Assembly: GCA_041441465.1 (NCBI GenBank)
Contig: JASDSY010000012.1
Coordinates: 124,001-188,000 of the forward strand
Origin: JASDSY01 sp041441465
GTDB taxonomy: Bacteria; Muiribacteriota; UBA9980
Reading direction: 5' to 3'
Length of the DNA stretch: 64,000 nt
Numbering within the stretch: position 1 is the stretch's first letter; each line of letters opens with the position of its first letter. The notes under the pieces are model-generated. The model saw only the letters and a list, made by a program, of their open reading frames with translations, searched no databases and was not told the DNA's origin. Made by a program: the position numbers and the translations under genes. Of this stretch, positions 52,561 through 60,921 are shown piece after piece.

Positions 52561-53913
52561 CTAAAGTTTGCCTGAATCAATTACTTCTTCGGCTCTGGCG
52601 GTTATCGTTCCATCTGATAAGGTTATCTTCAGTCTGTCGCCGGTTTTTATGTCTCCGGCTGATTTTATTATTTTATTTTTTGCGGCCTGCCGGACGATTG
52701 AGTAACCTATGTTAAGAACCTTTTTATAGTCATATACGTTAAATCGCAGCCATTTATTTTCAAGCGCGTTTCTGGCATCCTCGATTTTGGTGAACGTTAT
52801 TCTTTCTATCATTTTAAAATCGCTGTTGATTGATTTTTGATATCTTTTTACAGTTTGTATTAATTTTTCAAGCTGTGCTTTAGGCGCGAGCGAATTCAGG
52901 CGCATTGAATAATTGTTCATTTTTTGCCGCAGCGCGGCAGCTATTTTCATATGGATATTGTCAATATGCATGCGGCGGTTTTCAAATGTCCTTTGAGGCG
53001 AGTGGCCCGCGAGTTTTTGTGCCGCTATATTTACCGCGCCGCGGGCGCGTTGGATTTTTAAATTCATTTGGTTCCGGTATTTTGCCAGAATATTATCCAG
53101 ATTTTCCAGGGCCTCATTTCTGGGAAAAACCGCAAGTTCTGCGGCTGCTGAAGGTGTCGGCGCCCTGAGGTCGCTGACGAAGTCGCTTATTGTGAAGTCG
53201 GTCTGGTGGCCGACCGCCGAAATTACAGGTTTTGTGCTGTTATATATGGCATTTGCCACTTTTTCCTCGTTGAACGGCCATAATTCTTCGAGAGAGCCCC
53301 CGCCGCGGGCTAATATTATTACGTCTACATCCTCGACGGTATTTAAGTAAGCCAGCGCTTTTGATATGCTGTCTGCGGCCAGCGCCCCCTGGACATAGGC
53401 GGGCGCTATGAGAATCGGCATTTCACGGAAGCGCCTTTTTAAAACATTTATAATATCGCATACGACCGAACCTTCCGGCGCAGTTATGACTCCTATTCGG
53501 CGCGGGAGGGCCGGCAGCTTCTTTTTGCGTTCAGGATTAAAATATCCGGCGGCCTCGAGTTTTTCCTTTAATTCCAAAAACTTTTTATAAAGTTCGCCTG
53601 TTCCTTCTTTTTCAAGAGAAGAAGCATATAACTGATATTCGCCGCGCTGGACGTATGAATTAATGTAGCCTCTTATAACTACTGACTGGCCGTTTTGAGG
53701 TACGAATTTCAAAATCTTGTTATAATTTTTGAACATTACGCAGTTTAATTTTGACCCGTTATCTTTAACTGTAAAATAATAATGTCCTGACGCTGCGTGA
53801 TTCGTGAAATTCGAAATTTCTCCCTTTACTGCCACATAACTTAACTCTTCGTCGTTCGAGAACAGCTCTGAAATATATTGATTTATCTGAGTTACGGTAT
53901 AAATTTTTTCCAA
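52561..53913 (-). CDS. xseA: Exodeoxyribonuclease VII large subunit
   Basis: 450 residues from a TTG, 5 bases after the preceding gene. N-terminal OB fold (VKGEISNFTNHAASGHYYFTVKD), catalytic core (IILARGGGSLEELWPFNEEKVANAI; SAVGHQTDFTISDFVSDLRAPTPSAAAEL), a coiled-coil region and the C-terminal strand. Confidence 0.96.
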   Translation of the reverse strand: MEKIYTVTQINQYISELFSNDEELSYVAVKGEISNFTNHAASGHYYFTVKDNGSKLNCVMFKNYNKILKFVPQNGQSVVIRGYINSYVQRGEYQLYASSLEKEGTGELYKKFLELKEKLEAAGYFNPERKKKLPALPRRIGVITAPEGSVVCDIINVLKRRFREMPILIAPAYVQGALAADSISKALAYLNTVEDVDVIILARGGGSLEELWPFNEEKVANAIYNSTKPVISAVGHQTDFTISDFVSDLRAPTPSAAAELAVFPRNEALENLDNILAKYRNQMNLKIQRARGAVNIAAQKLAGHSPQRTFENRRMHIDNIHMKIAAALRQKMNNYSMRLNSLAPKAQLEKLIQTVKRYQKSINSDFKMIERITFTKIEDARNALENKWLRFNVYDYKKVLNIGYSIVRQAAKNKIIKSAGDIKTGDRLKITLSDGTITARAEEVIDSGKL

Positions 53914-53918
53914 AGTTT

Positions 53919-54638
53919 TTAAACCTCTTTAGAAAGCGACTTATGAATCCTGCGTGCCGCATAACGCGCGGTTTTTCTGGCGTAATCCGTTATTTCCTCT
54001 TCGTTTTCAAATTTATTGATTTCATCGTCTATTATAAATACAGATTTTTCGATTATTTTGGTCTCGAGTTCCATTAGAAAATAAAAGAACATTGCGGTTA
54101 AAATAGCGCCCGCGGTTGTAAAAAACGCTCCCGGGAAAAAGAAGGTGGCCATCCACGCTTTTTGTGTGAGGGCTATCGTTACCATTATTATTCCGATTAA
54201 AAGCGTTCCGAGCCCGCCGTAAATTACCATAGAATAAACTTTAACATGCAAAATCACGGACGCAAGGTATTCTTCGAATTCCTGCTTTTCTCTTTCAATT
54301 TTTCTCTGCTTTGCGCGGTTTATTTTCTCTTCCTCTTCGCGCACTTTCGTTTCAGCCGCTTGTTTTTGACGTTCCGCCTCTTCACGCGGCATCCATTGTC
54401 CTTCATATTCGATATAACCGCGCGCGAGCATTTCACGATGCCTTATCTCCTCGCGGGCTTTGTCGAAGTTAATGTCGCTTGAAGCCTGCGGCGATTTTTC
54501 CTGTTTAGCTTCCTCGATTTTTTTTAATTCCTGCTGCAGGCGTAATTTTTTTTCCTGATTATGCCGTTCAAGTTCTTCAATTTTTCTTAGTTCTTCAAGT
54601 TTTATACGTTCTAATTCTTCCGGCGAAAGTTCAACCAT
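53919..54638 (-). CDS. Coiled-coil membrane protein of unknown function
   Basis: 239 residues; GGAGGTG upstream. Residues 1-125 are almost entirely charged coiled coil (Glu/Lys/Arg heptads) with a short aromatic insert ARGYIEYEGQWMPREEAERQ, a DUF-like turn seen in other coiled-coil membrane proteins. Two TM helices follow, about 133-155 and 163-190, then a basic C-terminal helix. The coiled coil and C-terminus are probably cytoplasmic. It lies 6 bases from accC and 5 from xseA, an operon link without a functional hint. I do not recognise a family. Confidence 0.7.
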   Translation of the reverse strand: MVELSPEELERIKLEELRKIEELERHNQEKKLRLQQELKKIEEAKQEKSPQASSDINFDKAREEIRHREMLARGYIEYEGQWMPREEAERQKQAAETKVREEEEKINRAKQRKIEREKQEFEEYLASVILHVKVYSMVIYGGLGTLLIGIIMVTIALTQKAWMATFFFPGAFFTTAGAILTAMFFYFLMELETKIIEKSVFIIDDEINKFENEEEITDYARKTARYAARRIHKSLSKEV

Positions 54639-54644
54639 TAATTT

Positions 54645-55982
54645 CTACACCTCCATTTTGGCTATGAAATTCGTTGATATTTCGCCCTTTATGAATTTTT
54701 CGTGTTTTAAAAGTTTTTGAAAGAACGGTATAGTAGTATTTATGCCGGTAAAGCTTACTTCTGATAACGCTCTTTTCATACGTACAATTGATTCATCGCG
54801 CGTCTGGCCCCATACTATTATTTTGGCGATCATCGAGTCGTAATGCGGCGAAACCTGATATCCTGAGTATACATGAGTATCTGTACGGACAAACGGGCCG
54901 CCCGCCGGGATGTAATTGGAAATGGTCCCGACTTGCGGCATGAAGCCTAAAGCCGGATCTTCTGCGCAAATACGGCATTCCATTGCATAACCTTTTATGT
55001 TAATATCACTTTGTTTGAATGATAATGGTTTGCCTGCCGCTATGGATATCTGTTCTTTGACTATATCGATGGAAGTGACCATTTCTGTGACCGGATGTTC
55101 TACCTGTACTCTTGAATTCATTTCCATAAAATAAAAATTTTTGTTTTCATCCATAATGAATTCTATTGTTCCGGCATTTACGTATTTTGAGGCTTTAGCT
55201 ACTTTTATCGCCATATCGCCCATTTTTTTACGAAGCTCCTGGGTCAGAAAAACTGACGGCGCTTCTTCGACTAATTTTTGGTGCCGGCGCTGTATCGAAC
55301 AATCGCGTTCGCCAAGATGCACTACGTTGCCGTGAGAATCTGCCATTATTTGAAACTCGATGTGTCTTGCAGTTTCTATAAATTTTTCGATGTAAATTTC
55401 ATCGTTATTAAAAGCCAGCTTGGATTCATTCTTGGCTATGGCGAAACTTGTGGCCATCTCTTCGTTGTTGCGGACAATTCTCATTCCTTTGCCGCCGCCG
55501 CCGCCCGAAGCTTTTATAATTACAGGATAACCTATATTTTTAGCTGCCGTTACGGCTTCGTCCACCGAGTTTAAAGGCTTAGAGCCCGGGACTATCGGAA
55601 TACCGGCTGCCTGAACGCATGCGCGAGCTTTTGATTTATCTCCCATAAGCGAAATGACTTTCGGTTCAGGGCCTATGAAAATAAATTGATGAGTCTTGCA
55701 AATGTCAGCGAAATCTGCATTTTCAGACAGGAAGCCGTATCCAGGGTGTATAGCATCGCATTCAGTTATTTCAGCGGCTGAAATAAGGCCTGGAATATAA
55801 AGGTAACTTTCTTTAGGCGAGGCAGGCCCTATACAAATAGCGCGGTCCGCCATTTTTCTGTGAAGGCTTTCCGAGTCGGCCTCTGAATAGACCGCCACTG
55901 TTTCAATACCCATTTCCCGGCAAGCCCTTATTATTCTCAACGCGATTTCGCCGCGATTAGCTATTAATATTCTTTTTATCAT
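54645..55982 (-). CDS. accC: Biotin carboxylase subunit of acetyl-CoA carboxylase
   Basis: 445 residues. ATP-grasp enzyme that carboxylates the biotin on AccB. Intact hallmarks: ANRGEIALRIIRACREMGI, glycine-rich ATP loop IKASGGGGGKGMRIV, EKFIETARHIEFQIMAD, ERDCSIQRRHQKLVEEAPS and EMNSRVQVEHPVTEM. No sign of decay. It follows accB by 55 bases. The transferase subunits accA/accD are not in the window. Confidence 0.97.
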   Translation of the reverse strand: MIKRILIANRGEIALRIIRACREMGIETVAVYSEADSESLHRKMADRAICIGPASPKESYLYIPGLISAAEITECDAIHPGYGFLSENADFADICKTHQFIFIGPEPKVISLMGDKSKARACVQAAGIPIVPGSKPLNSVDEAVTAAKNIGYPVIIKASGGGGGKGMRIVRNNEEMATSFAIAKNESKLAFNNDEIYIEKFIETARHIEFQIMADSHGNVVHLGERDCSIQRRHQKLVEEAPSVFLTQELRKKMGDMAIKVAKASKYVNAGTIEFIMDENKNFYFMEMNSRVQVEHPVTEMVTSIDIVKEQISIAAGKPLSFKQSDINIKGYAMECRICAEDPALGFMPQVGTISNYIPAGGPFVRTDTHVYSGYQVSPHYDSMIAKIIVWGQTRDESIVRMKRALSEVSFTGINTTIPFFQKLLKHEKFIKGEISTNFIAKMEV

Positions 55983-56037
55983 TTCTTTTATACCGCCTTT
56001 TCATTAGCAAAAGATATATTTCTGAATTTCAGTTTTG

Positions 56038-56535
56038 TTATTGGTTTGCAAGCCTTATTTTAAAAAGCTCCTGGCCATACATTACTGAATCGCCGTCGTC
56101 GATAAGCGTTTCTTCAAGTATGCCGGAATACGGGGAGCTTATCTCATGTTCAATGTTCATGGCTTCTATCATGCATATCTTTTGGCCTTTTTGCACATGA
56201 TCGCCTTTTCTTATCTGTTTGACGCGGTCTGCGGTCATGGTCGAGTAGAAGCGTCCGACAAGAGGCGATGTTATGATTTTTACAAATTCATTTTCGGCGT
56301 TGCCTTTGGCGGCGGAACCGTTATTTTCTGAATTTTGGCTTTTTTCGCCGGCTTCAGAGTTCTGGCCGTGTCTGGCATGCTTCATTGATGTCGTATCGAT
56401 TCCATGCTGCCTGTGGCTTGCGTCAGTTTTTTCAAATTTTATCTTTAAGCATGTGTCGCCGTTTTTTAATTTGAACTCACTGTAACGGCTTTCTTTAAGG
56501 AATTTTACGAAATTTTTAATTGTATTAAAATCCAT
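56038..56535 (-). CDS. accB: Biotin carboxyl carrier protein of acetyl-CoA carboxylase, biotin lysine replaced
   Basis: 165 residues; AAGGAG upstream. Layout is that of AccB: N-terminal helix about 1-35, a Gln/Asn/His/Ser-rich linker about 38-82, and a biotinyl domain about 88-162 (SPLVGRFYSTM; KGDHVQKGQKICMIEAM; SPYSGILEETLIDDGDSV). The oddity is the attachment site. The invariant EAMKM-type motif here reads EAMNI, with Asn127 (codon AAC, plus-strand 56155-56157) in place of the biotin-accepting lysine. The rest of the domain is normal and accC beside it is intact. As read, the protein could not be biotinylated. A single third-base change would restore Lys, so a sequencing or assembly error must be ruled out. 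Confidence 0.93.
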   Translation of the reverse strand: MDFNTIKNFVKFLKESRYSEFKLKNGDTCLKIKFEKTDASHRQHGIDTTSMKHARHGQNSEAGEKSQNSENNGSAAKGNAENEFVKIITSPLVGRFYSTMTADRVKQIRKGDHVQKGQKICMIEAMNIEHEISSPYSGILEETLIDDGDSVMYGQELFKIRLANQ

Positions 56536-56562
56536 TGATTACTCCTTGTTTTGCTTAATCTT

Positions 56563-57363
56563 TTAATTGTTTTCCTTTTTAGCTTTTGCCTTATCCCATA
56601 ATTCATCCATTTCTTTCATAGAAAGCTGCTCGAAGCTTTTTCCGAAAGTTTCGGTGGAATTATTTTCGATGTAACGCACCCTGTCTATAAATTTATTGAT
56701 AGTGGCAATTAATGAACTTTCAGGATTAATTCCGCTGTGACGCGCGTAATTTATAATTGAAAAAAACATGTCGCCGATTTCTTCCTCGACGCCTTTAGAA
56801 TCATTTGCTCTCACAGCACGCATCAATTCGCGGAACTCTTCCTTTACTTTGACGAGCGTTTCCGAGGCGTTCTTGAAGTCGAAACCTACGTTGGCCAGCC
56901 GTTTCTGTACCTTATAAGCCCATAATAGCGGAGGCAGGCTCATTTTTAAATCGTCGGATATGTTTTTTTTATGGCTTTTTTTACGTTTTATTTCGTCCCA
57001 TTTTTTTACCACGTCGTTTGAATCGGAGACGTGAGTTTCGCCGAAAACATGAGGGTGGCGCTCAATAAGCTTATGTGAAATTTTGTCGAGGATATCGCCC
57101 ATATCGAAAGTTTTTTCTTCGGATGCTATTTGCGCGCATAATGTTACTAACAACATTATGTCGCCAAGCTCGTCGGCGGTTTTTACGTCGTTTGCCTGTT
57201 CGATTTCATGCATAAGCTCGTAACATTCCTCGAGAAAAAAATTTTTCATGGTGGGGATTGTTTGCTCTCTGTCCCATGGACAGCCTTTTTCAGGGTCGCG
57301 TAATTTTTCGACTATGTCTAAAAAATTATTGAATTTTTTGATTATCTGTTCCCTGGAATTCAT
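56563..57363 (-). CDS. mazG: Nucleoside triphosphate pyrophosphohydrolase MazG
   Basis: 266 residues with two MazG-type helical repeats. The first (about 20-110) has GCPWDREQT, EECYELMHEIE and ELGDIMLLV metal-binding Glu/Asp. The second (about 145-235) has KVKEEFRELMRAV and EEIGDMFFSIINYAR. Hydrolyses NTPs to NMP and pyrophosphate, cleaning the pool of aberrant nucleotides. Its start has little ribosome site. Confidence 0.94.
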   Translation of the reverse strand: MNSREQIIKKFNNFLDIVEKLRDPEKGCPWDREQTIPTMKNFFLEECYELMHEIEQANDVKTADELGDIMLLVTLCAQIASEEKTFDMGDILDKISHKLIERHPHVFGETHVSDSNDVVKKWDEIKRKKSHKKNISDDLKMSLPPLLWAYKVQKRLANVGFDFKNASETLVKVKEEFRELMRAVRANDSKGVEEEIGDMFFSIINYARHSGINPESSLIATINKFIDRVRYIENNSTETFGKSFEQLSMKEMDELWDKAKAKKENN

Positions 57364-57427
57364 TTTATCACGTCTTTCCGGCCTTTCAGGCTTGATTAAA
57401 CTGTTAATGTTTGATATGTATTGATAT

Positions 57428-59710
57428 TTAATACTGAATTAACTTATTGTCAAAAATATATTTAATTTTATCTTCATGGAATTTATACTTATACTTCTTT
57501 TTTAACTGTTCGATGTAATCGAGTAACATTTTCTTCTGAAGCGCAGGTATAAGCTTTTCTTTTATTTTACCTTTAGATTCGTTGAGGGATAATGTTTGAT
57601 AATTTTCTAAAAGTATTATGTGATAACCGAATTGAGTCAATACCGGTTTTGATATTTCACCCGGTTTCATATTTTTAACGGTTTCGGAAAACGCTTCAAC
57701 CATGTCGGCGTAAGTGAAGTTAGGCAGAAGCCCGCCCTCTGATTTCGATACATCATCTGAAAATTGCTGGGCTATCTGAGCGAAATTCGAGGCGGTTACC
57801 TTGCTGTATATTGTCATCGCGCGGTTCTTGGCAGTTTCAATTTCAACCTGGTCATTTGGGTTCTTTACCGCTACGAGTATGTGTCTGGCTTGATATTCTT
57901 TATTATTTTTTTCAAAATAAGCTTTTATATCTTCGGCTGAAGGTTCAATGTTTTTATTTACTTCCTCAAAGATTAGGGCGCGGGCCAGTATTTTATTTTC
58001 CATCTCTGAAAATGATTTTATAAATTCGGGAGTGCTGGCGGTCTGGCCTAGTAAAGCTTCCTTTTTGAATATTATCCTGTTTATGAGCTTATCTACTATT
58101 GATAATTTTTCTGAAAATCTGTTCAAATCTTTTATATGCGAAGCAGGTATCTGCGCTATAGATTCGTTGTATTGAAGCCTTGTAATTTTTATGCCGTCAA
58201 CTTCGGCGAGTACTTCGTTTAAATCCTGGGTTGTTATAACATTAGGCACGGCCGAACCAAATCCCGGCGTTTTTGGAGACTCGCTGTTTTTATCGGATTT
58301 TGCCGCCGTTTTTTCGGATTTATCCTTTGAACTTTTTTTTGATTTGCTTTTTGCTTTTGATTTTTTCCCGTTGCTTTTTTTGGAAGTCCCATTTTTTTCT
58401 TTATCTTTTTCGTCCGAACTTGAATTTACGGCTTCTGTATTAGTGCTTTCTGATTTGCTCTGGAGTTTTTTTTCAGAACCGTTTTCACCCGGAACATTCT
58501 GTGGCGTATTGGCAATCTCGGAAGTATCGCCGTCTGCTTGCAATTTCTCTTTATAAATTTTAATATTGTGCCGTGTTTTAGTATCTTCGAGCCATTTGGA
58601 TATGTATTCGTTTTCTTTCTTGACTTTGAGTTCTGACTCTATCATCGAGCGGACATCAGCAAGAGAAATGGTTTTGGAGTCGTTTTTCTCCAGGACCTTG
58701 AGGATGTAAAAACCGTTATTACCTTTGATTATATTGGTATATTCGCCTTTATTCCTCGAAAATGCCTCGCCTATTATCGCGTTTTTGATATACGACTCTT
58801 TTTTGAATATTCCTATTACGCCGTTTTCGTGCTCATGATCGTCGGAATAATTTTTCCATACTTTTTCAAATTCCGCGCCCATGTCAAGTTCCATTTTTGC
58901 TTTTGTAATTTTGTCTCTGGCTAATTGTATTGATTCTGAATCGTTTGGCTGGAATTTTATGAATATGTTAGCGAGTTTTATGCAGTCTTTAATCTGGTAC
59001 CTTTCGCTTTTGTTTTTTTCATAAAAATCCGAAATTTCCTGAGGTGTAACAGATGTCTTTTTGGCGGCTTCATCTTTTTTCTGCTTATAAAAAGTTTCAA
59101 TCAGAAGGTTATCATAAGCTTTTTCAAGCTGCACCTTTACTTCTTCGCGGTCGCGCAGTTTTTTCTTTTCTGATTCCATTATGACAAGGCTGTTTACAAG
59201 AACGACATCGTTTAAAAATTCCTTTATCTTTTCGACACTCGTGAAGTGTGTCCTCGAACGCTGCGGCAGTTTCATATATTCATCTACAAGGTCGGTAAGC
59301 GTTATTTTTTTGTTCTCAATTTCTAAAAGCGTTATTTCACTCCCTGTCGAAGACTGGCCGGGAGTTTCCTGGCTGCCTTTTACGACCAGCGGAAGCGATC
59401 TTTTGACGACCTGTTCGGTTATGGCCGGTATGATTGTATTACTTAATTCTTCCGGGTTAAGAGTCTTGTCCGAATTAAAGGAATATTTTTCAAATGCCTT
59501 TGAAACTTCCTCGGAAACAATTTGCCTTACCTGATTTTCGAATGAATTTTCCGGAGTGGCTTTGACCTGGCTGAATGTGGATAAAGTAAAAAGCGTTATG
59601 ACGAATAAGAATATTAACTTTGAAATTTTATTTGAACATGATTTTACTTGAATGGATTTATTTTGTTTGCCGCATTTAAAAAAATTCGATATCGCAGCAT
59701 GAATGTTCAT
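57428..59710 (-). CDS. SurA/PpiC-like periplasmic foldase with two tandem units
   Basis: 760 residues from the ATG at 59710 (AAAGGAG upstream); the frame extends to 59812 but without a ribosome site. Signal-anchor helix about 33-53, then two units of the same plan. Each has a SurA-type N-terminal helical chaperone part opening with (I/L)(E/D)(N/G)xKIT and a parvulin-like domain. Unit 1 is about 125-395; unit 2 is about 490-750, with the clear rotamase motifs YQARHILVAVKNP, FSDDVSKSEGGLLPNF and GYHIILLENYQ. Unit 1's rotamase is more divergent (IFIKFQPND; GFYILKVLEKND). They are joined by a Lys/Ser-rich disordered linker of about 90 residues. Expected to catalyse prolyl isomerisation and chaperone exported or outer-membrane proteins. 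Confidence 0.87.
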   Translation of the reverse strand: MNIHAAISNFFKCGKQNKSIQVKSCSNKISKLIFLFVITLFTLSTFSQVKATPENSFENQVRQIVSEEVSKAFEKYSFNSDKTLNPEELSNTIIPAITEQVVKRSLPLVVKGSQETPGQSSTGSEITLLEIENKKITLTDLVDEYMKLPQRSRTHFTSVEKIKEFLNDVVLVNSLVIMESEKKKLRDREEVKVQLEKAYDNLLIETFYKQKKDEAAKKTSVTPQEISDFYEKNKSERYQIKDCIKLANIFIKFQPNDSESIQLARDKITKAKMELDMGAEFEKVWKNYSDDHEHENGVIGIFKKESYIKNAIIGEAFSRNKGEYTNIIKGNNGFYILKVLEKNDSKTISLADVRSMIESELKVKKENEYISKWLEDTKTRHNIKIYKEKLQADGDTSEIANTPQNVPGENGSEKKLQSKSESTNTEAVNSSSDEKDKEKNGTSKKSNGKKSKAKSKSKKSSKDKSEKTAAKSDKNSESPKTPGFGSAVPNVITTQDLNEVLAEVDGIKITRLQYNESIAQIPASHIKDLNRFSEKLSIVDKLINRIIFKKEALLGQTASTPEFIKSFSEMENKILARALIFEEVNKNIEPSAEDIKAYFEKNNKEYQARHILVAVKNPNDQVEIETAKNRAMTIYSKVTASNFAQIAQQFSDDVSKSEGGLLPNFTYADMVEAFSETVKNMKPGEISKPVLTQFGYHIILLENYQTLSLNESKGKIKEKLIPALQKKMLLDYIEQLKKKYKYKFHEDKIKYIFDNKLIQY

Positions 59711-60053
59711 AAAAATGTACTCCTTTAATTTAAGTGTTATAAAGTGAAATGACAGGTTTTTGTATTTAAACTCGTAAAATAAAATATTAACATAATTCGG
59801 CTTATAAATCAATATTTTTTTGTTTCCGCTATGCCCATAATTATTTTTATATGTATAATTTTCGGGTTATTTGAGAATGTAAGGCTTAAAAGAATTCAGT
59901 ATATTATAATTTACTAATTTATTTTCGGGCCTCGTAATTACAATTATTTTACCTGTTGTTAAAAAAGAAATTTCAGTGCGGGCATAGATTTTTGCATTTG
60001 CCTGAAGATAATATTCCGCAGTTTAAAGGTTAATAGGTCTAACGCGCCGGTTT
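59711..60053. other. Intergenic region between yqeK and the foldase gene
   Basis: About 340 AT-rich bases without a gene. A distant inverted pair CTATGCCC (59829-59836) and GGGCATAG (59980-59987) is visible. The best foldase promoter candidate is weak (minus-strand TTGATT, 17 bases, TAATAT). Nothing else can be supported. Confidence 0.35.
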
Positions 60054-60662
60054 TTAAAGGCCGAATTCATCGAGTGATTCGTAAGTTTTTTTGGTGTCGG
60101 CGTCGATCGCTATATTTTTAATTTCAAGGTATTTAATTTTGTTTGTCATGACGGCTTTAAGAGCTTTATTAATGCTGTTTTCCCTTATAATGAAATCGTA
60201 AACCGTTTTTCTTATGTCCGACACCTCTTTAAAATCTCTTGTAGGCTCAATAAAATCAGCGATAAATAATATCTTTTCGATAATATTCATGCGCGGCCTG
60301 CCTGTCGTGTGATGCTTTATAGCGTTTATTATTTTCATATCCCTTATTTTAAACATTGTAATAGCAAAGTGCGCCGAAATATGCCCGTGCAGCAAACCGC
60401 GGCTTGAAATTTTGCTGCCTTTGTTTTTAATCTTAATTTTATGTTTTTCAATGTTTTTAAGCATTACATCGATCGGCATACATTTGGCATAATCATGTAT
60501 CAGCGCGGCGATGCTTACAGGACGTATCATTTTTTCATTTTTAGTCAAATAAGCCAGCTTTACACATTCTGCTTCGACTCCCAGCGAGTGAGCGAATTCC
60601 TTTGGAGTTAAAATATTTTTAAGCTCTTTTATTATTTGGTTTCTTAATTTGTAATAATCCAT
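60054..60662 (-). CDS. yqeK: YqeK-family HD phosphohydrolase (diadenosine tetraphosphatase)
   Basis: 202 residues; AAAGAGG upstream. HD-domain metal motif AALIHDYAKCMP, upstream His in EFAHSLGVE, and later HGHISAHFA and IKHHTTGRPRM, the pattern of YqeK. These symmetrically cleave Ap4A to ADP, limiting a stress alarmone. In many genomes yqeK sits next to nadD; here obg lies between. Confidence 0.9.
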   Translation of the reverse strand: MDYYKLRNQIIKELKNILTPKEFAHSLGVEAECVKLAYLTKNEKMIRPVSIAALIHDYAKCMPIDVMLKNIEKHKIKIKNKGSKISSRGLLHGHISAHFAITMFKIRDMKIINAIKHHTTGRPRMNIIEKILFIADFIEPTRDFKEVSDIRKTVYDFIIRENSINKALKAVMTNKIKYLEIKNIAIDADTKKTYESLDEFGL

Positions 60663-60838
60663 TTTACCTCTTTATTTTCCGCATGGCATTTATAAATTTA
60701 ATTTTAAATTCGCAGTTTATTGATATAAAAAAATAACTGTTTTAATGAGGATATCCTAATCAGTAAATTATAAAAATTAAACGTATATTGTGTATTACCG
60801 TGACGGGTTGGGCATAAATATTATATGTTTATAATTGG

Positions 60839-60856
60839 CGCCGATAAAAATCGGCG
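60839..60856. repeat. Hairpin CGCCGAT-AAAA-ATCGGCG
   Basis: A perfect 7-base inverted repeat with a 4-base loop just beyond the obg terminator. It is a possible secondary terminator; no long T-run follows on either strand. Confidence 0.4.
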
Positions 60857-60859
60857 TAA

Positions 60860-60912
60860 TAAAAAAATAAAAAGGGCTGTTTCAAAAGTTTCCTTTCGGG
60901 ACAGCCCTTTTA
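60860..60912 (-). terminator. Rho-independent terminator of the obg gene
   Basis: Minus-strand AAAAGGGCTGT (60901-60911), loop of about 20 bases, ACAGCCCTTTTTATTTTTTT. An 11-base stem with a long T-run, starting about 10 bases after the obg stop. Confidence 0.88.
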
Positions 60913-60921
60913 TAATATGCT

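Noticed and set aside
59711..59812. N-terminal extension of the SurA-like protein to 59812
   Set aside because: The ATG at 59710 has AAAGGAG at good spacing, while the upstream start has no ribosome site and adds a non-signal aromatic stretch.
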